From assembly GCA_021234155.1 (NCBI GenBank), contig JAJEKV010000071.1:2245138-2309137 (forward strand): 64,000 nt of DNA. The letters are read 5' to 3'. This document shows, piece by piece, positions 41,418-52,645 of the stretch. The stretch's first letter is position 1, and each line of letters starts with the position of its first letter. The notes under the pieces were generated by a model, which worked only from the letters and a program-made list of their open reading frames with translations, searched no databases and was not told the DNA's origin. Made by a program: the position numbers and the translations under genes. The DNA is from Isoetes taiwanensis (lineage: Eukaryota; Streptophyta; Lycopodiopsida; Isoetales; Isoetaceae).

Positions 41418-43811
41418 TCACTCGTGCGCGAGGTCGTGGTGGTTGGTCCCTCGGCCAAGGGTCGGCCTTGCACGCCATCCGGTGGACTCCATTGCGGGCA
41501 TGTTCTGCCGTCTGTCAGAATCGCCATGAAAGACGTGAACCGGGGCCGGGCCAAGGTCTCTATAGAATCGTGATTCGCTGCGAACCTTGGATATAATTTC
41601 ACGCACATCTCCTGGGTCAAGAGCATGAGCATTTTGCATAGTGGCTTGCACAGTCTGACGTTCGGCCATGAGCAACGCATCCCATTGTTGTAGCAGCGGC
41701 ATCAGGACATCGACGTCATTCATTGGTGCGAGCGGTCGCGGAGGCATGGGCGGAATGAATTGTCGGTTGGGAAATAGCTCATTGTACAATGCGGGGTGGC
41801 TGCTGGTAAGGAAATAGTCTCCCGCTATGAGATGTTTGCACACAGCATGAGGGCATGGGCAGTCGCAATATCGCATCCTCACATGCAGGAACATTGCCTG
41901 CAACCTATTTGCAAAATCGAGGCTATTGTTACCAATGTGTTGATACAATCAATGCAAGGTCAGCATACCTGCTCGCCGTCTTCCCAACAATGTCGGTCTT
42001 CTGACACAACCTCGGTGATAGCCCGTCTCTCACAGCCGTCCATGTCAATGGTGATTGACCTCGGTCTGATTGTGCCCATTCGCTCGAAGACAAGACGTAG
42101 TGCTATCTTCAGGGCATGTCGTTGGTGCCCCTCGTCGGCCTCCACGCTGCAGAGCATGTAAAACACTGGGTACCCCACACCTCCGGCAATCGGTACAACC
42201 GCTCCGTACAGCGGAAACTTCCACAGATTTGTACAGAAGGTTGAATCCATGGCCCAACCACCGCCGGCGCTCCATCTCACAGCAGCCTCCAACATCCTGT
42301 CATCTTGGATGACTAGGATCCATGGTCGGTCCAAGGGCTCGGCAGCATGCGGATTCCAGGGCTGGTGAAAAATCACCTTCCCGGAGGCTTTCCAATCGTC
42401 AATCCCGCTCTCGAGGCTTTTCCAGTCCGTACCCAAACTCCCGCCTACGAGGTGCAATGTGGAGAGACAAAATGATAAAATATTTACGGTGCATATCCAG
42501 AATGACAAAGTTGAGTGAGAACTCCAAATTCATTACTATTCCAAAAACTAAGCATTCTCTTAAATCTACAACAACATCACTGTTCCATAGTAAAAGAATT
42601 TTCAGTGGAGCTTACCGAGTATTCTCTCACGCCAGAGAGGCCAATTGCCACACATCCTCCCCGCGCCATCGCGGAAGCGGTATGTGAATCTCTCAACTGG
42701 GCTTACTGTCGTACGTATTTGTGGTCCCCGTGCTCTTGCGACGTCCCACGCAGCACGGGTCATTCCAATACTTCTAAGCTCTAGTGCGACAGCCGCAAGG
42801 AGTTCAGGATGCACGGGCATGGACCAATCCTCCGCATTGGTGAAAGGATCATGGCCAGTGTGTTCGGTGCTAACGTATATCCGTGCACCATTTCCATTAT
42901 CTTTCACTGTCCGCAAACGAAACAAGCATCCTCTGTGGTGGGGACCGCCTCGATTTGCCTATCCCCGGGTCCCTCTCTGCGTGGTTGCCTCCATCGGTGG
43001 GGTGCATAGTCATCCACAATCTCGCCCCGTCGCAGCCCTGACACATTGATGTCCATGGACCAAACGGACACGATGAGTGGTTTGAAGCTCAATCACCCTT
43101 TGCTCGAGGCGGTCCACGGTGGTCTCCTCCGCGTAGTTGAAGTCGATGTCCTTCATGGTGCGACCACTTTTGCACGTGCACACTTCCATGCATGCAGTTA
43201 TGTATTCCTGTGGGATGCCATGGCGCCGCAGACCGATTTCCCATTCCTCTGAAATCTTTTCAAACGTGGCAGTGGGGGACCGATGGGTGCTTCCATTCAA
43301 GTGGCCCATGGCAACTAGCTGGCTCCAAAACTCCACGTAAAGGGACTAACTTATGAGGCCCGCTTACGCCGCCGGCATAAAACCAACCGTTGGAGTCATC
43401 GTCAACCGCAAACTCCTCACAATATGCAGCCCATCGGGTACATCAACCCGACATGGTGCTCGATGGTGGCCTCCCCGCCGGGAGGACCGGGGCAAGCGGG
43501 GATCAGCAAAGACTTATTTCGGACGGGTGGGGAACATAGTGTTGTTGTAGGCAACGCCCTCATCAAGCCATACACGCAATTCGTTGAGGGCATAACCACC
43601 CCGAGGGGCAACATGGAGCCATTGAACGGGTCCGTAGAGACCGCCGTTCATGTACAAGCAGTTCTTGGGAATTTTGGCTGGGAGTAACTTGTGGAGCAAC
43701 CTGACCAGGCGGGTTCCACCCGTCGTCTACATTATCCCCGGTGTCCTCCTCCGACATTGTGTCATCCTCGGTGTCATGAAGGTCATACTCACTATCATTT
43801 TCATCTGACAT
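41418..43811 (-). pseudogene. MULE transposase with SWIM zinc finger
   Basis: Reading leftward, an acidic N-terminus (MSDENDSEYDLHDTEDD, 43,811) is followed by a DNA-binding-like segment with ACMEVCTCKSG (43,150). A segment with HDPFTNAEDWSMPVH ends at a donor CGGTAAGC (42,616), and the intron runs to an acceptor CTCGTAG at 42,445. The next exon carries the MULE core: GWAMDSTFCTN (first aspartate) and TIDMDGCERRAI (second). The last exon holds the SWIM finger CDCPCPHAVCKHL at about 41,860 and ends at 41,418. Frames are separated between 43,560 and 43,340 and near 41,950, so introns or frameshifts remain. The protein would cut and join the element ends. Confidence 0.75.
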
Positions 43812-44074
43812 CTCACCGACCGAAGTCGCCGGTGACTACCCGCCATTCTCCGCACTCTACTTGGAAGACAAATATAAACCATCGCAGCAAAGTGCACCGC
43901 TCTAGCAATCAATACTGCTCTAGCACCGACGATCTCGAATAGATATCTGAGGTACAGCTGAACATGAACAAAAGCCTGAGTACAAACCTATAGATACATT
44001 GGGGTCTTGACAAAACACAAATATGAATTACAAAGCAACGCATTATACTACTTGTTTCCCATTCATAAAAAATA

Positions 44075-44422
44075 TTATACATTGTTTTTGTCCATCCTGA
44101 GGACTTGACAATTTGATGCAACGACTTGCATCATTATCTGCACATCCAACATCGTTTCATCTTTATTTGGCTCGGTGAGCCATTCTACCAGTCGTTCCCC
44201 GCAGGGAACGCCGGACGTTAAAGCAATCAGAAGCTCCCTTTCACTCATCCTTGCAACGACGGTGAAAGGAGCGGGAGGAGTAGGGGGATTGCTGTCCCTT
44301 AGAGGAGGAGGAGGAGGAGGAAGCGGGGGATTGCTGGAGATGTCCCTAGGAGGAAGAGGAGGAGGAGCATTACTGCTAGAAGGGACACATCGTATAAGAC
44401 GGCCTTCAACCGGGCGCACCAT
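44075..44422 (-). CDS. Proline-rich small ORF in the MULE
   Basis: A 115-codon frame starts MVRPVEGRLIRCV, has a PPPLPPRD...PPPPPPLRD proline-rich centre, and ends with a regular helical segment (ARMSERELLIALTSGVP, DETMLDVQIMMQVVASN). It lies upstream of the transposase on the same strand and could be a separate accessory protein or a 5' exon. The proline run comes from a GGA-rich simple repeat, so only the C-terminal half looks gene-like. Confidence 0.35.
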   Translation of the reverse strand: MVRPVEGRLIRCVPSSSNAPPPLPPRDISSNPPLPPPPPPLRDSNPPTPPAPFTVVARMSERELLIALTSGVPCGERLVEWLTEPNKDETMLDVQIMMQVVASNCQVLRMDKNNV

Positions 44423-44640
44423 TGTAACAAGATGGGCAAGAAGAATGGCAACAGTTTTCCACAGAAAATGACAATATCAAGCAATTTCCCTGCCATTGTT
44501 AGAATAAAACATTTTAACAAAATATGGACCAGAACAAGAAAAAAAGTGCCCACCAAGTTTCTAATAGAAACTCACTTGAGCGGATAGACCTTGCCGCGGA
44601 GATTGGCTTCAAGATCAGCCCTGGACTTGAACTTCGCTCG

Positions 44641-44805
44641 ACCGCCACCGGAGGTTCATATATATACTCGAGCGCCACCGGAGGTTCATATATATACTCG
44701 AGAATTGTTTGCACTGGCACTACGGGCATATATTCAAGGTTCATATATTCCTTTTTGTTTTTTGCAGCACCGAAAGTTGGATTTAGCACCGAAAGTTGGA
44801 TTTCC
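44641..44805 (+). repeat. Short tandem duplications near MULE right end
   Basis: A 30-bp unit (CGCCACCGGAGGTTCATATA start) is duplicated at 44,641-44,701. A 19-bp unit, GCACCGAAAGTTGGATTT plus one base, is duplicated at about 44,767-44,803. Confidence 0.8.
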
Positions 44806-45238
44806 CTCCACCGAACGGTCAGTCACGCAGATGGCCCGATTCGCCTCGGGCGAATCCCGGTAGGGTGCCAGGGTACGCCCCGCCGGTACCGGCCATAGGT
44901 CGCCAGATGGTGGCCTCGCAATTCGTGATTCGCTCGGGCGAACCCGTAGGGTGGCCAGGTATTTCTCGACAATGTTCCGTGACGCCGCCAGACGGCATTG
45001 AGGTGGGTTCGCCCGGCTAACCCAAGACGGGCGCCGGGACTTCCCCGCAAACACGCGTACGTAACTATGGTTAGGGTTGGGTTCGCTATAACCCGCAAAG
45101 AATGCTGGGTGCTGTACCCCTCGGCCCACGCCACGGGTTCGCCTCGGGCGAACTGGCCGGGTTCTTTAGGGGACTGTGGTTCGGCCAAGCTTAACCTTTT
45201 GACGCCTAACTTCGCTTTGGGCCATTTGAAGCAATCAG

Positions 45239-45945
45239 AATTTGATGTATAGCATCATTGGCCCCATAACAATTGAATTCAATTGAATTCATAACAATAG
45301 ATAGGTAAGATGAGATGAGGAAAGCCATGTGTTATCTGGAACCCACCTGTAAATGTTGAAAGTTAGAACGTGGGTATTTCTCATCTTCGAATTTCGTTTA
45401 TACCCTCGAAGAGCTTCAATGCGACTGTGATAGCTTGCTTCAGCGGTTTGACAGCCTTTGTCTTTGTCTATTTTTATCTCCTTTGCTCTGATGGCTGATG
45501 CTTCGACACCTACTTCATGTTTGACGGACTTGAAGCAATTTGAAGAGCCAGGCGAGGCTGCGGCTCCTACTTCACGTTTGATGGATTTGAAGCCCCTTGA
45601 AGTGCGTGCCAAGAATTCGCACAAGCAGGACAAGAATCCAAAAATTCCACCGAAACGTCCGCGCAAATCATCTAAAATGTCCAATAAGTGTGTCATTTTA
45701 TGATCAATTTACGAATTGGGCTTGTTTATCGTGGCAGTGTTATGTTTCTGTTGCAATTTGAGTAATAAGAAAGACTATTTTGTGCTGATTTGATGTTATT
45801 CTTCGTCGTTCATAGTTCAGAAATTGCTCTTTCTTGTAGCATATACTTATCTTCAAATTTGAGGACTCTCCAAATATGTAACTTACTCAGTGCGATTATG
45901 CTGATGGATCGTTAAGATTCCCTTATTTTCAGATTAGGCCTCATT
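45239..45945 (+). other. No recognised gene; one 81-codon frame
   Basis: The frame 45,458-45,703 has a duplicated motif (TPTSCLTDLKQFE and APTSRLMDLKPLE) and a basic tail (PKIPPKRPRKSSK). No family is recognised. The rest is AT-rich and unassigned. CAATTGAATT is repeated at about 45,270-45,288. Confidence 0.25.
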
Positions 45946-45947
45946 TG

Positions 45948-46805
45948 GTAATAAGGAAAATTATAAAAATGCCCTTGTATTTCGGCAAAATTGTTAAAAT
46001 ACCCCTATATTTTACTAAATTATCACAATGGCCCTGTTCTTTGTTCTGTGCCTCGACAAAAATTTGACCTCAACTTTTATTGAAGAATCTCCGTGCCATC
46101 GCCCCTGAGCTCTCCATTCCCAAGTTCGTAATCTACTGCTTTGTCGGATTTTTCATCTGCTGGTGGTTCATGCAAGCTCAATAGGCTACAAAAATAGCTG
46201 CAAAAAGAGACAATTAAAGTTTAAAGATCTACAAAACAGAAGAGGCCAAAGATGTACAAGCGATTCAACTCCAATCCAAACAAAGGGTCTCGACAAAGGT
46301 GTAATCACTTTGCGGCCTGGATTTGTGGTAAGAAATGGGAAAGGAGTTGAATTTGAATGATGCAGTTTGTTTGAATGTAATTAGAACAGGAGAAAAGGGA
46401 TGCATTTTACCCAATTGTAAGCACATATTTCATTCTGAGTGTATAAGCACTTGATTTGAATTGAATATTGCATGCCCTTTGTGCCGCTATTAAAATTGCT
46501 ATATCAAAGGAAAAAGCATCAGTTACAAAGTAATTGTCAAACTAAAAGCTACAAGCCCTCTTGCAAAATTAAGCATGGGCTGGATATGGCCGGAAATGGG
46601 AGGACAACTGCGTGAAATTGCTCCATGCCTCGCGAAAGAGCATGCAGACCCGTTGATCAAATTGAAAAGGAAGGAAAACATTGTCGATTTTTGCCCAGGC
46701 ACAGAACAAAGAACAGGGGCATTTTAATAATTTAATAAAATACAATGGCATTTTAATAACTTTGCCAAAATACAAGGGCATCTTTAGAATTTACCCTTGT
46801 TAAAT
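45948..46805. mobile_element. Foldback/MITE-like element with ~125-bp inverted repeats
   Basis: The left arm has AATGCCCTTGTATTT, TAAATTAT and CCTGTTCTTTGTTCTGTGCC. The right arm is its inverted copy from 46,805 back to about 46,670. The ends read TAATAAGG and TAACAAGG. The middle has no transposase, so it is non-autonomous. A possible TAA flank would suit PIF/Harbinger-type MITEs but is not clear. Confidence 0.75.
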
Positions 46806-47060
46806 ATGGTTTGGCAGTCTTTTATTCACCATTTGCTTTAAATCTTAACAAGACAATGATTATGCCATTTTCTACAGCAATGGCTTTGAGAATGGATTTG
46901 TCTTTGATTAACATTGGTTTTTAAAACGGCATTGCTTTACTCCCATGTTGTTTTGTGATACTTCAAGATCTAGTTGAGCAAGATCAAACAGAGGATCTAC
47001 AGGACTTTACAAACAAAAATATTTCCTAACAAAAATATTTCCTGTTATGCATGTCTTTGA
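46806..47060. other. Spacer, nothing seen
   Basis: AT-rich sequence between two inverted-repeat elements, including a duplicated AAAAATATTTCCTA at about 47,015-47,045. Confidence 0.5.
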
Positions 47061-47063
47061 AAC

Positions 47064-47520
47064 TAGGAAATTTCCAAATATCCCCTCAAATTTGCAAAAA
47101 TTCAAAAAATACCCTTCAAATGAAAGCATTTTTGAAAAAAGAGCAATGTAGTTTTTGTGGCTCCTCGAATTTAAAAGTTATCTTCAATTTGTTTTCATGA
47201 ATATTATTGATTAGGATAAGATCTTCCCAATAAGATAAAATTCCTTTAACTCAGAGTTGAAATTTACAATTTACGCTCATTTACGTTGTCCCTTATAGCA
47301 TGCACTTAAAACACTATAACTTGAAGATTCCAACTTCGTTTTCGACAATTCTACTGTTGTTATTGGATAGTTCTTACTCTCTTCTTTAAGTTTCATGAAG
47401 GGCATTTCTTTAGTTGATTGATCACAAGAAAATTATCGCCCTTTGAGCCAAATACTCTGTTTCTAGGGGTATTTTTAGAATATTTGTAAACATGAGGGGT
47501 ATTTTTGAAATTTTCCCTTG
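47064..47520. mobile_element. Second MITE-like element, ~455 bp
   Basis: The left arm (GGAAATTTCCAAATATCCCC, then AAAAAATACCCTTC) and the right arm (GGGGTATTTTTGAAATTTTCC) are inverted copies over about 55 bp. No coding lies between them. Confidence 0.65.
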
Positions 47521-47532
47521 AGACTATCGGAA

Positions 47533-47590
47533 AGAATAGAATAGAATAGAATAGATTTTTTAACGTCCACGGAGACCAAAGAAGGCATTC
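47533..47590 (-). mobile_element. LINE 3'-end stub, inverted
   Basis: On the minus strand this reads GGTCTCCGTGGACG, an A-run and then TATTC repeats. The LINE at 52,490-52,540 ends GGTCTCAGTGGACG, an A-run and TATTC repeats. It is therefore a heavily 5'-truncated copy of the same LINE family in the opposite orientation. Confidence 0.7.
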
Positions 47591-47599
47591 CTTATAAAC

Positions 47600-48180
47600 A
47601 AGAGAAACCAAGCCCTATTCGAATACACTAGTTCCCCATTCTTGCCTGACACAAACAAAAAATGAAAAGAGACAAAACAATTTAAATTGTTACTAGTAAA
47701 CGTGTGCCCAACGTTGTCGGGCTAATGTCCTGGCATGTGTTTTTACTCAGTTTTTAACGTCCATATATGCAACTTCGACAACAACACAGATTGATGTCCA
47801 TATTTGCAACTTCGACAATAACACAAGTTGATATTGGCAAGAAAAGACATTATTTGCTTTTGTAATAATTTTAGTTATTGAAATTGCCTAATGACAGTAT
47901 CACCAATGTATTGACTTTGCGTTTATGGGTTTCAATAGAGAAAATAACGCTTTATAACGAATGTGGGGGGCAATTAAATCTATCTCTAAAGACAAATCTT
48001 GGAAAGACAGATCCAAAACTTATGCTCAAATGCCACCCTTAGTATTAGTTAACTGCATCAACAAAAAATAGGTACAAAAGTCCAAAACACAAAATCTTGT
48101 CTAGGCTCATTAATGTATTTTAGTTCATGATGGAACTCTATGCATCTCCACATGGCACACATCACCAAGGGCCTAATGTT
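47600..48180. other. No gene seen
   Basis: AT-rich sequence. A block with CACAAACAAAAAAT...GTTACTAGTAAA at 47,650-47,700 recurs at 57,995-58,035, so a short dispersed repeat is present. Confidence 0.4.
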
Positions 48181-48706
48181 GTACTTTATTGGCTGCTTCC
48201 ATAGGATGGGTTGTTTGCGACGTCAGTTTGCGACGTATATGAAACGTCCACGTCGCAAAAATCGCGTAGGTTCCCATGACGTCGCACAAAATTTAAACGA
48301 CGTCGCAGATAGAACGTCCCACGTCGCAGTTGGAACGTCTAATCAGACATCGCAATGGCAAAAATCGAGTACGTTCTTATGACGTTGCACAAAATTCAAA
48401 CAGCGTCGCAGGTAGAACGTCAGACGTCACAGTTGGAACGTCTGGCTAGACGTCGCAATGGCCTACTACATGCCACGCCTCTCTAGCGACGTATCACGTC
48501 GCAACTACAACGTCATTACAACGTGAAACATCACAATTGCAACGTCTCAATGTTGATTCTTGCTCGAATGACATTCCCCGTGCCAGTACATATTATTAGG
48601 GCGAGACGCCATGGCTTCACGCCGCAACCCTTACGGGTAGTCACGCTCACGACGAGATGCTAAAAGTGAAATCTTACGCCGGTAGGCAAACGGTGAAGGA
48701 ACCGCC

Positions 48707-49021
48707 TTGTATGTTGACCGAGACCGACCCCAGCCCAACAAGAAGACCGCAGTAACGAAGTTGGCCAAAGTTAAAAGCATTCGCAGATGCGGGGAGGAGC
48801 CGCAGGATCGGGTTGGGGTAAGATGCAAATTTTCGCCGCCAAATGTTGCCGCTAATCCCGCTAACCTCCAAAGCAGCTCCTCGACCATGCCACTTCTTCG
48901 CAAGCTACATACCAAGACGCCTCGCCAAGTTGTTTCACCTTCATTTGCTCGCGACATCTCGTCACTTACCGCGCCATCCCCTTCGCCGCCGCCATCGAAT
49001 CCCTTAACCGCCGGCCATTAA
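48707..49021 (+). pseudogene. Possible LINE 5' region / ORF1 remnant
   Basis: A 104-codon frame with basic and Ser/Pro-rich sequence (MYVDRDRPQPNKKTAVTK, SPSPPPSNPL) precedes the endonuclease region. It may be a remnant of ORF1 or of the linker before endonuclease. No RNA-binding motif is visible. Confidence 0.3.
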
Positions 49022-49039
49022 ACAAATATGAATTGTGCC

Positions 49040-52000
49040 TCGCGATGGTCTCCTCGAATTGCCTGGCTTCCCATGGCGTAAGGGAGATAGTCTCAACTCG
49101 TTGTTGCGCATATGGATCCGATCTTCCTTATGGAAACATGGGAGCATGCGGGGACACGTGATACCCCGACTTGCCGTGATATACCGCTTACTCAATCTTC
49201 AATGATTGCACAGAAAGCGAGGGCATGGGGAGTTGCCGCTACTATCGAACGGCCTTGGCACGCCGGTTTCTTTGTTCAGACGCATCAAGCACAACCGGTA
49301 CTTGTGGGTGCGTGTGCAAAACTGCGATGAGCAGACCCTCTTTGTGGCGACACGCTACTTTCCCACACGCGAAAGCAACTTCTATCACACCACCGGATGT
49401 GGATAGGCTGGACCCCTATGTCGCATCTATATGATGACATACATCAAAGTTAAGGCTGGGCATGTCATACTCCTTGGAGACTTCAATGCGCATTAACCGG
49501 GTAGAACAACCCATGAGATTTGATCCCTTGACCGATGATATATTGCAGTCTGCGCCCGCAGGAAGCAGCTTGGGCACCCGGACATCGAGATGACAATCGG
49601 GTCACACGCTATGGTAGACAATTGCTTTTGCTCTGGGTATCTTTGACCTAGTAATCGCAATGGACCGGTGGCAAAGATCCCCCACCCTTAAGAGCACTTG
49701 TAGGCGGAGAAAACCGGGGGAGGATCTAGTGTGGTGGACTATGTGCTGGTGCTCGAGCAGGATATGCATGTCGCCAAGCACTTCCGTGGGAACAACTAAT
49801 AGGGATGAAGAGATCGACTTCGGACCACTTACCACTTTACTTGAAGTTGGCTTGGCGGGTTGTGCGAACCCCGTGCCACGACTCCTCACATGCCTCATTT
49901 GCGATTGGATTATGAACATGCAGGGGCTTATGCCCGTGATGCTTATAGATGACTGGCGAAATTTTGCAATATCCTACACTAGAGCAACAGATGTTGAGGC
50001 GGACCTGATGTGCTTAGGGATCTTGCTGAGAGAGATGCTTTGGGATAAGCGCTCTTGACGGACCTCCGGGAACACAACCTTCCCACGTAATCAATGGTTT
50101 GATGCAGAGTGCAAGGAACACAAACGCTGGCTCCGCCAAGTCACGCGGACCGCTTTTACGCCCACATGTACGACAAGACGATGCCGCGTCTTCCTTAAAG
50201 CTAAGAAAGCGGTACATTTGCAGCACATCAAAGGGGAAATGTTTTATCTCCCGAACGTCACCCCGGGACCTTCCGGGCGAAGGGTTCTTAGAAAGCGCGA
50301 CAGCCCACAGGGAACATCACTCCCGAAAGCGATTGGGGGCAATACTTTTGCAACAACTATCGACCCTCGGGGTGCACATGCGGCATTACCCCCGCAAGAA
50401 GGCCCGCTTTGGAAATCACGATTCAGATGTGGAACAAGGCTTTACGTCTTGCCAATGGGAAAGCCCCGGACTGGATGGCATGCGAGGGCAGAATTGCTTA
50501 AGTGGGTAGGGCCGTCCATAATACCGATCTTGACCGCCTTGTTCAACAAGGCATTACAGGAAGGCTTCCCGATGCAGTGGACCAATAGCAGAGTTGTACC
50601 CATCTATAAGGCAGGTGACCCGCACTGCCCAGCCAATTACCGAACAATCATGGTCAGTTCGGTGTTTGCAAAATTGCTTGCTGGGATTCTCGAGCAGCAG
50701 TTGACGGGCTGGGCAGAGGGTAAAGAGAGATACTGGGCCCTCACCCAAGGTGTGATTCAGACCGACACTCAACCATTGACCACATCTTCACATTGCGAAG
50801 CTCTCGGGTTGAAGATGCGAGGAACCGCCGTCAGGATCTATATTGTTGCTTCGTGGATTTTGCAAAGGCATTTGACACTGTGCCTCGGGAAAAACTATGG
50901 GCAAGATTGCGACAGCTGGGGGTTCCGGTAGATTTGCAGAATGCAGTGTACATGCTTTATGAAAGATGCTCGGGTCGGTTGCAGCCGACAAGCCAACCAT
51001 TTGATAGTAGTATCGGGGTTCGCCAGGGATGCCCTCTCTCCCCAACATTGTTTGGGCTTTACATTGATCAATTGGAAAGCTGGCTTGCTGATAATGGGGG
51101 CGACGGGGCTCACCTTCTCTACCAGATCATCAAGCAGTTAATATATGCTGATGATGTGGACCTCCTAGCTTACACACCAGCAGACATGCAACGACATCTC
51201 GATGCCCTGGACACATTTTGTCAGGCGACTGATATGCGCGTCAACTTGGCCAAGACTAAGGTGGTTTTCATATCATCTTCACACGGTACCGAGGATCCCT
51301 CCTTCCGCTTCGAGGGGCGTAATGTGGAAGTAGCATCCACATACAAATATTTGGGAGTGGAGTTTCCGTCTACTATGCACTGGGACACATCCATACGGCG
51401 GGCTGGAAAGCACTATATGCAATGCAAAACAATAGTCATAGAGCGGAGTTGTATGATTGGACCCATCAGTCACACCTGTTCAAAGTCTTAGTGGAGCCTG
51501 TCCTTTTATACGGGGTGGAAGTATGGGGCCCAGTAGTATCCCTCGCTACTTGGAATGACTTGGAGCAAAAGTGCGAAAGCCTTCTTGGTACGAAAGCACT
51601 GGGGTGAAGTCCACAGTCCCATATCAAATTCTCTACCGGAGAGCGGGATTCTTGCCTCTTCAGAGGGCGGCCCTTGATCGCCACATTGTCTATTTTCAGA
51701 AGGTGGTCAACATGGACGATGCTCGTCTCCCAAAACTAGCTTATATCATGGCAATGGGGCCACAACGCCTCAAGGCCTGCTGGAGGGAAAAGAGAGCTCA
51801 ATGGATGGCTAGATGGAATGTGCGGGGAGCACGAGTGCATACATGTGCAACAGAGGCAGATCGCCATAGCTTGAGGCAATATCTTGACGCTTGCTTCATC
51901 AGCAAGCTTTGGGATGCCAGCGCCCTTGAACAGGTCAAGACAGCACACTACCAGCGCCACATAAATCCCACATTGGAACGAGGCCCACAATGCTACCTGC

Positions 52001-52340
52001 GCACCCACTTGCCCATGAAAAGACTGAGACTCATTGCCTCCATTCGCACAGGGCACATCATCTTCGAATTGAGACAGGCAGATGGATTGGTGAGCCACGT
52101 CAGGACAGGCTCTGTCAATGCTGCCAAATGGGAGTCATTGAGGATGAATCTCATACCCTTCAAAGTTGCCCAGCATATGATCAAATCCGGATGCGCTATG
52201 CTGAGTTGGTCAGGCATGGCCATCCGCTACATGTGACATTGAGCACGGCATCCGTACGGATGCTAGGATCATACCTTCAGGAGGTCATGGACATACGAGA
52301 TCAGCTATGTCCTCGGGCACGCACTTGACATGTACATACA
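49040..52340 (+). pseudogene. LINE ORF2: endonuclease, reverse transcriptase, CCHC
   Basis: Endonuclease: a segment with LFVATRYFPTRESNFYHTTG leads, after frame changes, to VILLGDFNAH (about 49,466-49,495), the APE-type motif, then a YGRQLLLLC-like region near 49,610. Reverse transcriptase: GPSIIPILTALFNKALQEG, SRVVPIYKAGDP and NYRTIMVSSVFAKLL, then FVDFAKAFDTVPREKLW in another frame, GVRQGCPLSPTLFGLYIDQL and the catalytic LIYADDVDLLAY (about 51,138-51,173), ending with TYKYLGVEF. C-terminal part: SVNAAKWES in one frame and CQCCQMGVIEDESHTLQSCP, a C-x2-C-x8-H-x4-C finger, in another at about 52,090-52,150. An APE-type enzyme places it outside site-specific R2-type LINEs. The clade (L1-like, RTE-like or other) cannot be fixed by eye. 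Confidence 0.8.
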
Positions 52341-52514
52341 CATTTATTTCATGATGATGTATACTTGTACAGTTTGACAGCATTCTTATTACTTCCACGG
52401 TTTTTCCCTCGAAAACCCTTCGGGGCGGGGGTTTTTTAACGCGGACAGTAATAAGTTTGATGCGCTCCTTCTGGGTCCCATAGGCCGATTGGTCTCAGTG
52501 GACGATAAAAAAAC

Positions 52515-52543
52515 TATTCTATTCTATTCTATTCTATTGCGAC
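52515..52543 (+). repeat. LINE pentanucleotide 3' tail
   Basis: About five ATTCT units directly follow GACGATAAAAAAACT and precede GCGACTTAAAG. Most plant LINEs end in poly(A). Confidence 0.85.
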
Positions 52544-52574
52544 TTAAAGAATAAACATAGAATAAACACAAATA

Positions 52575-52645
52575 TGAGTTATTGAGGTGTTGGTAAGGCC
52601 TCAGGTTTGTCAGCCAGAGGTTAGGGGTTCAAGTCCACCAAAAAA
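52575..52645 (+). mobile_element. tRNA-related sequence, probable SINE head
   Basis: GGTTCAAGTCC at 52,626-52,636 is a perfect polymerase III B box. About 35 bases upstream, TTGGTAAGGCCTCAGG resembles an A box, and between them GGTTTGTCAGCCAGAGG looks like the anticodon region of a tRNA. ACCAAAAAAC follows. Acceptor-stem pairing is not evident, so this is a tRNA-derived SINE head or tRNA pseudogene and not a functional tRNA gene. Confidence 0.55.

Larger units (their letters stand above)
37742..45238. mobile_element. 7.5-kb MULE with transposase and Ulp1-like gene
   Basis: The left end CGCCCACTTTATTGGCTCCC is identical to that of the 844-bp element. The inverted right end carries TGCTTCAAATGGC, matching TGCTTCGATCGGC of the small element. 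AATTTGAT is duplicated at 37,734-37,741 and 45,239-45,246 (8 bp; the ninth position is T versus G). Both ends contain GGGTTCGCC-type palindromes. The interior encodes a MULE transposase with a SWIM finger on the minus strand and a convergent gene with a C-terminal Ulp1-like peptidase on the plus strand. MULEs bearing Ulp1-like genes are known in plants (Kaonashi type). This is probably the autonomous family member, now partly decayed. Confidence 0.83.
48600..52543 (+). mobile_element. LINE with APE, RT, CCHC and pentanucleotide tail
   Basis: An endonuclease region at about 49,000-49,640, a reverse transcriptase at 50,480-51,480 and a C-terminal CCHC finger near 52,090 lie in order on the plus strand. 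They are followed by a 3' UTR with a hairpin near 52,410 and the tail ATTCTATTCTATTCTATTC at 52,520-52,540. The 5' limit is not fixed. The start of LINE sequence is placed after the GACGTC array, at about 48,600. Many frame changes make it inactive. Confidence 0.75.

Noticed and set aside
44175-44471. Plus-strand Gly-rich frame in the MULE
   Set aside because: It is the shadow of the minus-strand proline-rich frame over a GGA simple repeat.
52575-52645. Functional tRNA gene
   Set aside because: B and A boxes are recognisable, but the acceptor stem does not pair and the T stem is imperfect.
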